Shown here: positions 32,643-43,119 of the stretch, piece by piece | Numbering within the stretch: the stretch's first letter is position 1 | How the letters are laid out: each line of letters starts with the position of its first letter | Assembly (NCBI RefSeq): GCF_033118175.1 | Contig: NC_083696.1 | Coordinates: 36,999,001-37,063,000 of the forward strand | From: Dama dama | Taxonomy: Eukaryota; Chordata; Mammalia; Artiodactyla; Cervidae | Length of the DNA stretch: 64,000 nucleotides | Reading direction: 5' to 3' | The notes under the pieces: generated by a model | What the model was told of the DNA's origin: nothing | The model's database searches: none | What the model saw: only the letters and a program-made list of their open reading frames with translations | Program-made: the position numbers and the translations under genes

Positions 32643-32853
32643 GGGCTTCCCTGGTGGCTCAGCAGTAAAGAACCTGCCTGCCAATGCATGAGACGTGGGT
32701 TTGATCCCTGGGTTGGGAAGATACCCTGGAGGAGGACATGTCAACCCACTCTGGTACTCTTGTCTGAAAAATCCCACAAACAAAGGAGCCTGGTGGACTA
32801 CAGTCCATTGGGTTGCAAAAGAATCTTAGCAACACAACCTAGTGACTAAGACC
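32643..32853 (+). mobile_element. Bov-tA SINE
   Basis: Complete: 'gggcttccctggtggctc', 'tttgatccctgggttggg', 'caacccactctggtactc', tail to 'ctagtgactaagacc'. Confidence 0.92.
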
Positions 32854-32854
32854 A

Positions 32855-32958
32855 TAACAATGTATATGTGTATATGTAAATGCATGTAAGCATACATGTG
32901 TCAGGTATATGTATGTATATATGTGTTTATGTGTATGTATATCTGTGTGTACATATGT
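32855..32958. repeat. (TG/TA)n-rich low-complexity stretch
   Basis: Imperfect 'tgtatatg' and 'catgtgtatg' units, growing from the tail of the preceding SINE. Confidence 0.8.
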
Positions 32959-33008
32959 TCATATCCTATTCTATTGGTTCTGCTTCCCTGGAGAACCCTG
33001 ACTCTTCA

Positions 33009-33205
33009 GTTAGTGTTAGCCACTCAGTAGTGTCTAACTCTTTGTAACCCCATGGACTGTAACCTGCCAAGCTCTTCTGTCCATGGCAAGAATACTGGAG
33101 TTGGGTTGCCATTCCCTTTTCCAGGGGATCTTCCTGACCCAGAGATCGAATCCAGGTCTCCTGCATTGCAGGAGGATTCTTTACCATCTGAGCTATGAGG
33201 GATGT
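33009..33205 (-). mobile_element. Bov-tA SINE
   Basis: Reverse Bov-tA with 'ccatggactgtaacctgcc', 'agagatcgaatccaggtc' and head 'gagctatgagggatgtc'. A small deletion removes part of the 'gggattttccagg' region. Confidence 0.9.
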
Positions 33206-33210
33206 CTCAT

Positions 33211-33921
33211 GACTCATACAGATTTCTTGAAATTCACCACCACTGGCCAGATAAGCCTAAGCTGCATCAGTTTAAAGGTAACAAGAAACCACTAACTTGG
33301 ACCTTTCCAGAAAAGCTACAGAAAACTTGTATTCCCTGTCTGCTATGCACTTCTCTTCCAAGGCACTACCTCTGACCCCTAGAATATGGACCCCACTTCC
33401 TTGTACTGCCTTACAGACCACTGCCCCAGAAGGGAGAGCACCAAGAAGAAGAAGGAAGGCTTTTCACAGCCTCTTCCTAGAACATGGTAAATAGATTCTT
33501 TTTGGAACAAAGTCAAGAAGGTTGGCTCAAGCATATTTTTGATTATTGCTTCCATCTCCACGGTTTCTTCCTTGGGAATACCTGAAGTTCTGAGGTTGGC
33601 ACTTCTTTTTGTATCTCCACTCCCAGATCATCTGGGTTAAAAGTCCCTGGACTTTTCCCCTGCATCCTGGAAAGAGACCATGACATTTGTTCCCCACTTC
33701 AGTGCTTCCATTGTTTTCTCTCAATCCCACAGTGTACTGCCTTCAGTGTGGATAGCAATTCAGCTGTTGCATTTTTAATTGCCTTGCAATGGTTCCTTAA
33801 TTCACCCAACACCCTTCTTGTCTTATCCTCTTATATTTTCATGCAACATGTTCTCCTTTTATAAATTTCTATCCTTTCATCACCGAAGCTATGTCTTCCT
33901 CATCTTGTTATGCAAATGATA
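33211..33921. other. Unassigned unique sequence
   Basis: Short ORFs here (33297-33494, 33379-33730) resemble nothing known; no exon seen. Confidence 0.45.
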
Positions 33922-33929
33922 CCCTAAAA

Positions 33930-34118
33930 CAGGGGCATTCTCAACCTCTGGGAGCTAATGCTTGAGATGAAGCCAAAGTAATAATAACATAAATAAAGTG
34001 CACAATAAATTGTAATGTGCTTGAATCATCCGAAAACCATCTCCTTCACCCCCCAATCCATGGAAAAATTGTCTTTAATGAAACTGGTCCCTGGTGCCAA
34101 AAGTGTTGGGTACCGCTG
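33930..34118 (-). mobile_element. hAT-type (MER1-like) DNA transposon remnant
   Basis: Ends 'caggggcattctcaacc' and 'gttgggtaccgctg' form decayed terminal inverted repeats, with 'ctggtccctggtgccaaaag' inside. Perfect 8-bp TSD 'ccctaaaa' (33922-33929, 34119-34126), the size used by hAT transposases. Confidence 0.8.
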
Positions 34119-34369
34119 CCCTAAAATTTCTTCTACTTCCTGCAGTAGGTTATATCAGACTTTACTTTCCCTCTAAATATTCAAAAGATGTACCCTCTCC
34201 TTTCTTTTTTTTTGGATTATTTTAATTGTATTTTTTAAATTATGAAAGCATGATAACACACTTACAGGAGAGACTTGGCAAATACAGAACAAAGTTACAT
34301 ATAGTTCCACTATATTATGATATATTACAGTTATTTTTAAGTAGAAAAATTAATATTTTTAGTTGGAGT

Positions 34370-35390
34370 TTCAATATCAGACTCTCAAAAATTAATAGAA
34401 TGAACATACAGACAAGTAGAAGGATATAGTAGACCTGAAAAACATTGTGAACCAATTCAACATAATTAAGATTTATATAATTTTCACACAATTAGTTCAG
34501 TTCAGTCGCTCAGTCATCCAACTCTTTGTGACCCCAGGGACTGCAGCATGCCAGGCTTCCCTGTTCATCACCAACTCCTAGTGCTTGCTCAAACTCATGT
34601 TCTTCCAGTCAGTGATGCCATCCAACCATCTCATCCTCTGTTGTCCCCTTCTCCTCCTGCCTTTAATCTTTCCCAGCATCAGGGTCTTTTCCAATGAGTC
34701 AGTTCTTCCCATCAGGTGGCCAAAGTATTGGAGCTTTAGCTTCAGCATCAGTCCTTCCAATGAATATTCAGGACTGATTTCTTTAGGATTGACTGGTTTG
34801 ATCTCCTGGCAGTCCAGGGGACTCTCAAGAGTCTTCTCCAACACCACAGTTCAAAAGCATCAATTCTTTGGTGCTCAGCTTTCTTAATGGTCCAACTCTC
34901 ACATCCACACATGACTACTGGATAAGCCATAGCTTTGCCTAGATGGACTTTTGTCAGCAAAGTAATATCTCTGCTTTTTAATATGCTGTCTAGGTTGATC
35001 ATAGCTTTTCTTCCAAGGAGCAAGTGTCTCTTAATTTCATGGCTGCAATCACCATCTGCAGTGATTTTGGAGCCCAAGGAAATAAAGACTGTCACTGTTC
35101 CCATTGTTTCCCCATCTAATAGTAGGATACAAATTCTGTTCAAGTTCTGTAAACTATAAACTAAGAGACACTGGAACATATCTAGGGACATAAAACAAGG
35201 TGCAAAAGTCTGACGGTCTAAAGGTACTGAAATCATAGAGAATTTGTTCTCTTGTCACTGTGGAATTACGTTAGAAATCAATATCAAAAGATATTTGAAA
35301 ATAACCCACATATTTTCAAATGCAAGGTGACATTTACCAAGAGAGATCTTAGACTTAGCAACTGAAAGCGTCAATAGAGTTAGACTGAAA
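34370..35390 (+). repeat. Old L1 ORF2 (endonuclease end) fragment, split by BovB
   Basis: Parts 34370-34493 and 35120-35390 align in order with the L1 ORF2 region after the endonuclease ('acctgaaaaacattgtgaac', later 'gtggaattacgttagaaatc'). Non-coding by now; ends in an A-run at about 35390-35404. Confidence 0.65.
34494..35119 (-). mobile_element. BovB 3' part, 5' truncated (about 625 bp)
   Basis: Reversed tail 'ttcagttcagtcgctcag' through the 3' UTR into the last part of ORF2 (minus ORF 34748-35236 keeps the KRHLLLGRKAM segment and GCESWTIKKAEHQRIDAFE). It inserted into the old L1 fragment. Confidence 0.92.
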
Positions 35391-35404
35391 AAAAAAAAAA
35401 AAAA

Positions 35405-36057
35405 CACAGAGGGTGACTGCAGAGAAGAAAGCATTTAAATGAGAAATTAGTATCAGGATGCCCTCTCCTTTATTTTGCAGGATTTCATAAGCCGTGTGAG
35501 GAAATGTTTTCTGTTGACCTAACCAATAAAGAGAAGATAGCCATCTGGACTCAATATTTACGAAAATTCAAGATGTGTGGACTGTCCTTGGCCCTGAAAT
35601 CTCTCCACTATAGTGATGACTGAATTTTATTTTCAAATATACAGCTGGAGAGGCAAGTTGATATATTCAGCTTCTGGATCAGTTTTCATGTCCAGAAGCT
35701 TTTATCCTGATACAATTTTGTTAAGCTAAAATGTAATCCAATTTTACTTCCAGTACCTAACTCTCTGATGCTGTGAATAGAGGAAGCCCATATAAAACTA
35801 GAATCCCCAGAATGTACTAGTATAGGGTTCTTTTAGTCTCTGGCTCCTATGTAGGGTGCCGAATTGTGGGGAGCAGGAGAGGCAGTGTTAAACATCTCGT
35901 GATTCAGTGTGACCTTGCCATGTCCTTCCTTCTTCTTTGCAGAGGCTGTGGGTGGAGGTAAAACAACAGGTAAATGGGGGCTGCTGCTGCTGCTGCTAAG
36001 GGTGCCTCTAAAAACAGTAGCCACTCCGTATAACGTTTTGTCATTTTTCCTTCTATC
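35405..36057. other. Unassigned unique sequence with a (CTG)5-6 run
   Basis: No gene recognised. A short GCT/CTG run lies near 35981-35998. Confidence 0.45.
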
Positions 36058-36065
36058 AACTAGAT

Positions 36066-36368
36066 CAGGGATCCCCAACTCCCAGGCCATAGACTGGTAC
36101 CAGTCCCTGTTAGGAACTGGGATACACAGCAGGAGGTGAGCGGTGGGTGAGCAAGCAAAGCTTCACCTGTATTTACAGCTATTCCCCATTGCTCACATTA
36201 CTGCCTGAGCTCCACTTTCTGTCAGATCAGTGGCAGCGTTAGATTCTCACAAGAGCAAGAATCCTACTGCACTGGAATCATCCCAAAACCATACCCGCAG
36301 CCCCGGTCTGTGGAAAAATTGTCTTCGACAGAACCAATCCCGGGTGCCAAAAAGGTTGGGGATCACTG
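36066..36368 (-). mobile_element. hAT-type (MER1-like) DNA transposon, about 303 bp
   Basis: Terminal inverted repeats 'cagggatccccaac' and 'gttggggatcactg' are well kept. 8-bp TSD 'aactagat' (36058-36065) and 'tactagat' (36369-36376), 7 of 8 identical. Same family as 33930 and 59873, but the most complete copy; no transposase coding. Confidence 0.85.
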
Positions 36369-36376
36369 TACTAGAT

Positions 36377-37045
36377 CATAAACATCCACTCTGAGTTTGG
36401 CACTCATGCGGATGATAAGGCTGCAATAAAGAAAAAGAGCTCTCCTTTCATGGAGTGTACAGTCTAGTGGGTGTAGACTGGATGAGTGCCAAAGAAACTT
36501 ATCACCTGGGTCTGTGCTAGGAAGAGCATCAGCAGGGTGAGAGGGCAGAAAAGGATGAGGGGCTCAAGGACTTAGGGAAGACATTTCATAAATTTATCTT
36601 TGTCAGTCTTTTCCTCCAAAATAAATACTACATAGAATCCCAGTAACAATATTAGACACAATCCAAAAATACAAAACATCTAGTTAATATGGACTACTCA
36701 GCTTCCTCTTGGCCAGCTCTGGGTTTCCATGGTATGCCCACACTTTTAATACTTTAGTGTTATTTTTGATTTTTGAAATGATCAATAGCCATTCAGGATG
36801 GACCTAATTCCTAAAGTGAATGAAAAATCTGGGGACTATCATTTGGTTCCCCAAAAGTGAGAAAATTTTAATTTAATAAGAACATTTTTCTTACAAGACT
36901 TACAAACTGACTTTCAAATGATAGCAATTGTGAAAAGAAAACTTCAAATTGTGTAAATCATGGCTTCATTGTTGGAATAAAAGGATAGACTGCTAAAGCG
37001 AATCCTTTGAGAGAAAGCACTTATCTAAGTGAATAACCTCTGATT
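36377..37045. other. Unassigned unique sequence
   Basis: AT-rich; no gene, RNA or repeat recognised. Confidence 0.5.
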
Positions 37046-37253
37046 TGTTGTTGTTTAGTCACTCAGTCGTGTCTGATTCTTTTGCGACCCCATAGACTGT
37101 AGCATACCAGGCTCCTCTGTCCATGGGATATTCCAGGCAAGAAGAGTGGGTTGCCATTTCCTCCTCCAGGAGATCTTCCCAACCCAGGGACCAAACTCAA
37201 GTCTCCTGCATTGCAGGCAGATTCTTTAACGCTGAGCCACTGGGAAAGCGCAT
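37046..37253 (-). mobile_element. Bov-tA SINE
   Basis: Reverse Bov-tA from 'ttgttgttgtttagtcactc' to 'gagccactgggaaagcgc'. Confidence 0.92.
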
Positions 37254-37299
37254 TATAAACTAGTCCCATTGTTTAAGGAAGTAGTGTTAAGTGGAAAAA

Positions 37300-37432
37300 A
37301 CACATACTGTGTGTTTCATATACACCTGAATTTGAAGCTCAGGTCTGCCCATGATACTTATGTCACCATAGAAGAGATACCTAATGTCTTTGATCGTAAG
37401 CTTTCTCATCTGTAAAATGGGGAATCAAGAGA
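37300..37432 (+). repeat. MIR fragment
   Basis: Ends with the MIR-typical 'tttctcatctgtaaaatggg'; upstream part weak. Confidence 0.5.
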
Positions 37433-37455
37433 CATTTCATGCAAGAGGAAATATA

Positions 37456-37545
37456 CATAGTCAAGGAGCCTGGTCGGCTACAGTACATGGGGTCACAAAG
37501 AGTTGGACATTCCTGAAGCAACTCAGCATGTACACATGCATAATC
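37456..37545 (+). mobile_element. Bov-tA / BovA 3' fragment
   Basis: Only the last 90 bp: 'caaggagcctggtcggctac', 'ggggtcacaaagagttgg' and tail. The tRNA head is absent. Confidence 0.8.
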
Positions 37546-38345
37546 AAAAAACATGTGAAAATCATCACCATCATCTTGCTCAGGGTAATGCAAATCAAGA
37601 TTACAGTGAAAGGCTGTTTTGCACCAATCTGGCAAGAAATAAATATAAAAGTCTGACAATACCAAGCATTAGAGAGCATGGGAAACCATTGCATTTTTAT
37701 ATATATATATATATTTATTTGTTTGGCTGCCCTGGGTCTTAGTTGCGGTATGCAGGATCTTTCATCTTCATTGCAGGATGTGGGAGCTTTGGTTGAAGCC
37801 TGCAAACTCTTAGTTGTGGGATATGGGATCTACTTCCCTGACCAGAGATCAAACCTGGGCCCCCTGCATTGGGAGCCCAGAGTTGTAGCCACTGGACCAC
37901 CAGGGAAGTCCCCACTATTGTATTTCTTATAGATTACCCACAGATACAAAAATTGGTGCAACTATATTGAAACACAGTTAGCCTCGATATTCTATAGCTG
38001 GAAGTTTGTATACTCTGTGACTCAGAAATCCCACTCCTAAGAACACATGTGAGAGAAAGATTGCCCCATGTACCACAGGAGACACACACAAAAATGTTCA
38101 AGGCCACATCATTCACAAACGTAAAATCCAAGAGACCATCCAAATGCCCACCAACTAGAGAATGGATAAACAGTGATGTGTTCACACAACAGAATAGAAT
38201 ACAGCAGATAAAATGAAAGAAACATAGTTGACCCGTAATATGGATGAATCTTAGCATAATGATATTGGCTATAAAAAGCCAACTTCAATTGTTTTGAAAA
38301 AGACAAGCCACTTTCTATGGAAGTTGCAATAGTTTAATCAATTGT
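37546..38345 (+). repeat. Old L1 ORF2 3' region, split by a CHR SINE
   Basis: Parts 37546-37696 and 37930-38345 follow late L1 ORF2 ('gtctgacaataccaagcatt', 'gagaatggataaacagtgat', 'ggatgaatcttagcataatg'). Decayed and non-coding. Confidence 0.7.
37697..37914 (-). mobile_element. CHR-2 type SINE
   Basis: Reverse CHR with a (TA)n-rich tail at the left, 'ggctgccctgggtcttagttg', 'agagatcaaacctgggcc' and head 'ggaccaccagggaagtcccc'. Flanks 'cattgcattttta' and 'tattgtatttctta' are an imperfect TSD. Confidence 0.85.
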
Positions 38346-38463
38346 AAATAGCATAATAAATACTAAGGAAATAAGAAACTAAAAATTCCCATTACACAAA
38401 AATTTTTATCTGTGGCCAATCAGGAGTATGGAATTAACAGATACACACTGCTATATATAAAGC

Positions 38464-38600
38464 TGGGATTTCCCTGGTGGTCCAGTGGTTAAGACTAAGC
38501 ACTCCCAATGGAGGGGGCCTGGCTACAATTCCTGGTGAGGGGACTAAGATATGCCACATACGTCACACAATGTGGCAATAATAATAATAATAAAATAGCT
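38464..38600 (+). mobile_element. CHR-2 type SINE
   Basis: 'gggatttccctggtggtcc', 'caattcctggtgagggga' and an (AAT)n tail. Inserted into the L1 3' UTR. Confidence 0.88.
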
Positions 38601-38732
38601 AAACAACAAGGACTTACTGTATAGCACAGGAACTATGTTCAATTAGGGTTAGTATCTTTCAGTAAACTAAAATGGAAAAGAATTTGACAAATAATATGCA
38701 CACATATATACATATAAACATATGAAAAGGAA

Positions 38733-38943
38733 GCGAAAGTTTTTTTCACTCAGTCATATCTGACTCTTTGTGACCGCATGGACTGTACCCCACCAGGCTC
38801 CTCTATCCATGGAATTCTCCAGGCAAGAACACTGGAGTGGGTTGTCGTTTCCTTCTCCAGGAGATCTTCCCAACCCAGGACTCGAACCTGGGTCTCCTGC
38901 ATTGCAGACAGATTCTTTACCATTTGAGCCCCCAGGGAAGCCC
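38733..38943 (-). mobile_element. Bov-tA SINE
   Basis: Reverse Bov-tA: 'cactcagtcatatctgactc', 'ggactcgaacctgggtctcc', head 'gagcccccagggaagccc'. Confidence 0.92.
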
Positions 38944-39045
38944 ATACACATATAAAAAGACTGAATCACTTTGCTCTACACCTGAAACTAACACAATATT
39001 GTGAATCAACTATACCTCATCTTAAAAAAACAAGAATTAAATATT

Positions 39046-39463
39046 CACATCTGTGAATAAGAATTAAATATTCATTTTTGTCATTGTAGCTGAAGAGTTT
39101 TAAGATTCAAACAAAGTACACTAAACTACGGCAACTCCAAAGGGCTATCAGATCAATTAGTACAGATCAAGACCCATAAAGAGTAGAATATAGGATGGAC
39201 TAAAGATAAATGGATGCATGTGGAATCAATGGTGATTCAGAGACCAGAAACATTCAGGCACCTGTGAGGAAAGAGGGGAGCTTGGTTTTACTGCAGAAGA
39301 CGACTGTGAAATTAGGAAGGAGTGACGCACCCACTGCCCCTCCCCCCCAGCAAAGGGAAGGAAGTGGACGAACGGACACTGCAGGCCAGAGATGCCGAGT
39401 TACCCTTCTGTAAATGCGATGGGGTGGCCCCGGCACAGAGCCTGGACCACTGCCACGCTCTCT
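39046..39463. other. Unassigned unique sequence
   Basis: No gene or repeat recognised. It becomes GC-richer just before the microsatellite (39330-39460). Confidence 0.45.
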
Positions 39464-39479
39464 CTCTCTCCTTCTCGCC

Positions 39480-39537
<58 letters not shown>

Positions 39538-39577
39538 CTCTCTCGTCTCCCTCTCTCTCTCTCTCTCACACACACAC

Positions 39578-39644
<67 letters not shown>

Positions 39645-39688
39645 CTCTCTCTCTCCTCTCCCTCTCTCTCTCTCTCTCACACACACAC

Positions 39689-39746
<58 letters not shown>

Positions 39747-39754
39747 ACTCTCTC

Positions 39755-39788
<34 letters not shown>

Positions 39789-39800
39789 TCTCCTTCTCTC

Positions 39801-39834
<34 letters not shown>

Positions 39835-39846
39835 TCTCCTTCTCTC

Positions 39847-39880
<34 letters not shown>

Positions 39881-39928
39881 TCTCCTTCTCTCCCTCTCTC
39901 TCTCTCTCTCTCACTCTCTCCTTCTCTC

Positions 39929-39966
<38 letters not shown>

Positions 39967-40040
39967 TCTCCTTCTCTCCCTCTCTCTCTCTCTCTCTCAC
40001 TCTCTCCTTCTCTCCCTCTCTCTCTCTCACACACACACGT
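39464..40040. repeat. Compound (TC)n/(AC)n microsatellite with higher-order units
   Basis: 577 bp of TC and AC runs only. First half: a 111-bp unit repeated twice (phase marks at 39545 and 39656). Second half: units marked by 'tctccttctctccc' starting at 39789, 39835, 39881, 39917, 39967 and 40003, so spacings are 46, 46, 36, 50 and 36. The long Ser/Leu and His/Thr ORFs on both strands are translations of this block, not genes. Confidence 0.97.
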
Positions 40041-40349
40041 AATCCAACTTTCTAGATGGCCCCCAAGCAGAATAAAGTCTGCCAGAAGAAGTTCATGTTT
40101 CTGAAAATGAGAAAAGTGCACTATGATATTTTATTTCTTCAAGATAGTCCCCAGTGGATATGGAAACTATTTCAGTCACTAATTCAGTCTCCCAATCAGT
40201 TTTGTGATATGTTTACTGGTTATTTATTATAAAAATATCACTACTCAATGAGATGAAGTAAGACATATAAGGAAGGGAGTACAGAGCCTGATTCACCATA
40301 GGAGCAACAACAGACAGAAGGAGAAAGGAGGAGGAGAGGAAGGAATCTT
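40041..40349. other. Unassigned unique sequence
   Basis: No gene or repeat recognised. Confidence 0.45.
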
Positions 40350-40530
40350 CACATTCCACTGGTAAGAGAGGGAGCTGATTTAATCTCTTTGGAAGATGGT
40401 TTGTCATTATCTAATAAGTTTATGCTGCATACACCCTATGACCCCAAAATTCCACTCCTAAGTAAACACTCTAAAATATGCACAATATTCTATATATGTA
40501 TCATATTTTACCACTTAAAAAAAAGTATTT
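40350..40530 (+). repeat. Old L1 ORF2 fragment
   Basis: 'ctctttggaagatggtttg' and 'accctatgaccccaaaattc' follow the late ORF2 region of ancient L1. Confidence 0.55.
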
Positions 40531-40795
40531 ATTGCTTTCTAGCTAGCATTGAGAAATTCACGAATAAATGGAAAACATTGTGTCTGGCATCGAAAGACAT
40601 AGACGGATGGCTGAGGAGTCATGATAAAATATCTAGATGTCTCCATGTCATGTTTTCTTCCAGAGACTTATCTCTGATGCCTCTCATTCTCTAAAAACTC
40701 AAGTCTCCATCTGTTGAACTCCTGCCATACTTTATACCTCTTCCTATGTTTTCATGTCTCCTTATTAGACAGTGAGCTCTTCAAGAAAAAGATTT

Positions 40796-40989
40796 TTTTT
40801 TTAATTTGTTTTTATTTTTATTGGGCTCTAGGGGATGGGATGGGGAATACCTCTGTAAGTTATGTCCCACTAGGAAGATGTTCATTCTAACTTTCCTGGG
40901 ATAGCTTTCGGAGCTTTTTCTTTTTCTTGGAGCCACTGCTCTTGCTGGCAGCAGCCTCTTCAGGTCCACTGCTGAGTGGCTCCTCCTTG
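40796..40989 (-). pseudogene. NOP56: NOP56 retrocopy, 3' end only
   Basis: Processed, 5'-truncated copy on the minus strand. The coding end (40887-40989) reads EEPLSSGPEEAAASKSS and then a Lys run and a stop, matching the Lys-rich C-terminus of the snoRNP core protein NOP56 as I remember it. Then comes a short 3' UTR with AATAAA (40817-40822) and an A-tail (T-run at 40793-40802). Perfect 14-bp TSD 'caagaaaaagattt' at 40782-40795 and 40990-41003, so L1 moved it. Not functional: only about 34 codons. Confidence 0.75.
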
Positions 40990-41003
40990 CAAGAAAAAGA
41001 TTT

Positions 41004-41534
41004 GTATCTCTTTCATTTTTGCATCCTCTGCTGAGCGCAGTACACTTGCTGGATATCTGTAGGGGGTAGGGCAGAGCTTACGAACTGAAAGGAAGAACAA
41101 AGCTGGTGGAACACTTAAAGCCAGGCAGGAAGACTTGATTCTTGAGGAAGTAAGAACCAGTTGTTATTTTCTTATTCTTTTTAATTCACGTGAAGATCCC
41201 AGTTTTAGAAAAGAAAACCTGCAAACTCTAGTTCTGCGTGCAGTGGGAACTCTTCCTTACTAAAAGATCTAAATTGTACAGTTAGCACAGTTCCAAAACT
41301 ACTGATAAAAGCTACTCAGACACTTAGATTTGCTCTTTTGCCTGGGGCAGGGGGGTGGTGTGGCGGGGGTCTCAGGGAGAGGTTCAGCCAAGGAGAAATG
41401 TAACTGTTACTAAGGCATCAACAGAGTACTTTAAAATACAGAAGTGATCGTCTTAGAAGTACAACCTTTGGTTCTGTCATGTAAGCACAGGACCCAAGTT
41501 CTTACATTAAATTATTGGACCCAAGACTCAAAAG
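41004..41534. other. Unassigned unique sequence
   Basis: No gene or repeat recognised. A G-rich tract lies near 41345-41370. Confidence 0.45.
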
Positions 41535-41548
41535 GTTGAAAACTCCAG

Positions 41549-41667
41549 AGACTTCCCTGGTGATCCAGTGGCTAAGACTCCATGCTACCAATGCAAGGGT
41601 TCAATCCCTGGTCAGAGAACTAAGATCCCACACACTGCATAGTGCAGCTCCCCATCCCCCCAAAAAA
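41549..41667 (+). mobile_element. CHR-2 type SINE
   Basis: 'agacttccctggtgatccag', 'ttcaatccctggtcagag'; short form. Flanks 'gttgaaaactccag' (41535-41548) and 'gttaaaacttcag' (41668-41680) are a diverged TSD. Confidence 0.87.
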
Positions 41668-41680
41668 GTTAAAACTTCAG

Positions 41681-42541
41681 AATTGGTGAGACTGAGTTTT
41701 GTTCACAGAACCAGGTAATATTTTTCAGTTATTTAAGTGGTTATTTGGACATCAAGTAGACTTAAGCATTAATAGTTTAGACCTTCTGCACTCTTGAATT
41801 AATGTATTCAGTGCCTAGAAAAACTAATAACTTTAAGCTATTATGCTAATACCAGTAACACCACAGAGAGACGCCAACCTCTGAGGGATATGCTGACCCG
41901 TAATTTTGGTCATCTCAGTGCCATTGTTCTCTCTGAAAACTTTCTCATTACTTTTCTGTCTCTTTAGATACCCGTGGACTCTTGATGCAGCTTTCTTAAC
42001 TCTATAGCTTTTTCCTTTTCATTTATTACATTCATAAAAGAAAGATAAAGCAGCCCTCCATAATTGAATCCTGCATTAACAACAAAAAAAAGAGATGGAA
42101 TTAGGGAAAAGCAGAGAAGATGAGAAATAAGCAAAGTGTCCGAACAAATGGTTGAAATCATGGGCAATTTTCCAGCTTGATTTATGCTGTTCTTAATTGC
42201 CAGTTCCCAGGAGCCTCTTCTGCTTGTTCTTAAATAGGAGAGAGAATGATCTATGCTTAGACCCAGAGTGAACTTGAAATAATGGATGGTACGGGCATTC
42301 AACAACGATGTTCTGTGTGTATGTGAAGGAACTGACTCCTGCCTGGGCTGAAAACTTGGCTCAGTCAGTTTGTAACTTCCATAAAAGCCAGAGCCCACAC
42401 TCCATGTGCATTTAAATGCCACAGTGTTGCTTCACCTATTTTCAAGGATGACCTTTGTTGTAAATTCTTTGTCCTGAAATTCATTGAAAATGTTTCCCAC
42501 TTCAATGCAAAACCAAGGGAGAAACACATTTGGAGGTCATC
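41681..42541. other. Unassigned unique sequence with a 152-codon ORF
   Basis: The minus ORF 41964-42422 is open for 152 codons but shows no domain, no family likeness and no retrocopy marks. Likely a chance ORF. Confidence 0.35.
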
Positions 42542-42552
42542 ATTCAACTCTG

Positions 42553-42756
42553 GGGGCTTCCCAGGTGGCTCAGTGGTAAAGAATCCACCTGCCAATATAG
42601 GAGACAGTGGTTCGATTTCTGGGTCAGGAAGATCCCCTGGAGGAGGAAATGACAAACCATTCCAATATTCTTGCCTGGGAAATCCCATGGACTGAGGAGC
42701 TTGGCAGGCTACAGTCCACAGGGTCGTGAAGAGTCAAGACACGACTGAACACACAT
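42553..42756 (+). mobile_element. Bov-tA SINE, left arm of an inverted pair
   Basis: Full Bov-tA from 'gggcttcccaggtggctc' to 'gacacgactgaacacac'. The left flank 'attcaactctg' (42542-42552) reappears only after the next SINE. Confidence 0.9.
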
Positions 42757-42948
42757 TGAGTGACCCCATGGACTGTAGCCTGCCAGCCCCCTCTGTCCAT
42801 GGGATTCTCCAGGCAAGAATACTGGAGTGGCTTGCCATTTCCTTCTCCAGGGGATCTTCCCAACCCAGGGATCAAACCCAGGTATCCCACATTGCAGGCA
42901 GACTCTTTACCATCTGAGCCACAAGGGAAGCCGAGCACACACACACAA
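42757..42948 (-). mobile_element. Bov-tA SINE, right arm of an inverted pair
   Basis: Reverse Bov-tA starting 'gagtgaccccatggactg' (its BovB-like tail is missing) and ending with head 'gagccacaagggaagcc'. Followed by an (AC) patch and 'attcaactctg' (42949-42959). Confidence 0.9.
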
Positions 42949-43119
42949 ATTCAACTCTGAGGTGCTGTAGTAGCATGTGTCCCCTTATGTAAAAGTTAAA
43001 TTTCTTATGAAAAAAACTGAAACCAGGTAAAAATGCATCCCCTCTTCTCCTGTGACTCAGAGATAGCCACTGTTAACTGGTGCACGAGTGTTATTCCAGT
43101 GCATTGTAGATGAGGGTGT

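Larger units (their letters stand above)
32040..33005 (+). repeat. Old LTR/MER-type repeat, split by a BovB tail and a Bov-tA
   Basis: Starts near 'gatgattcattttgtgtcaactt', includes 'gtcagttgaaggcctgaatag', 'tcttgggacttgtcagcc' and ends 'ttggttctgcttccctggag' + 'aaccctgact'. It is the same family as 17550-17850. Two insertions (32190-32289 and 32643-32853) break it. Confidence 0.55.
38395..39045 (+). repeat. L1 3' UTR, split by CHR and Bov-tA
   Basis: Three pieces in order: 38395-38464, 38601-38732 ('aacaacaaggacttactgta') and 38944-39045 ('ctacacctgaaactaacac'). Confidence 0.8.

Noticed and set aside
39464..40040. CRISPR-like array of evenly spaced units
   Set aside because: There are no unique spacers; both 'repeat' and 'spacer' are TC/AC runs, and the genome is mammalian.
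39254..40104. Long ORFs rich in Ser/Leu and His/Thr or Arg/Glu on both strands
   Set aside because: They are six-frame translations of the TC/AC microsatellite. The pattern exists in all frames and has no start or regulatory context.
41964..42422. 152-codon minus ORF as a gene
   Set aside because: No domain, no homology that I recognise, no retrocopy or exon marks; chance ORF more likely.
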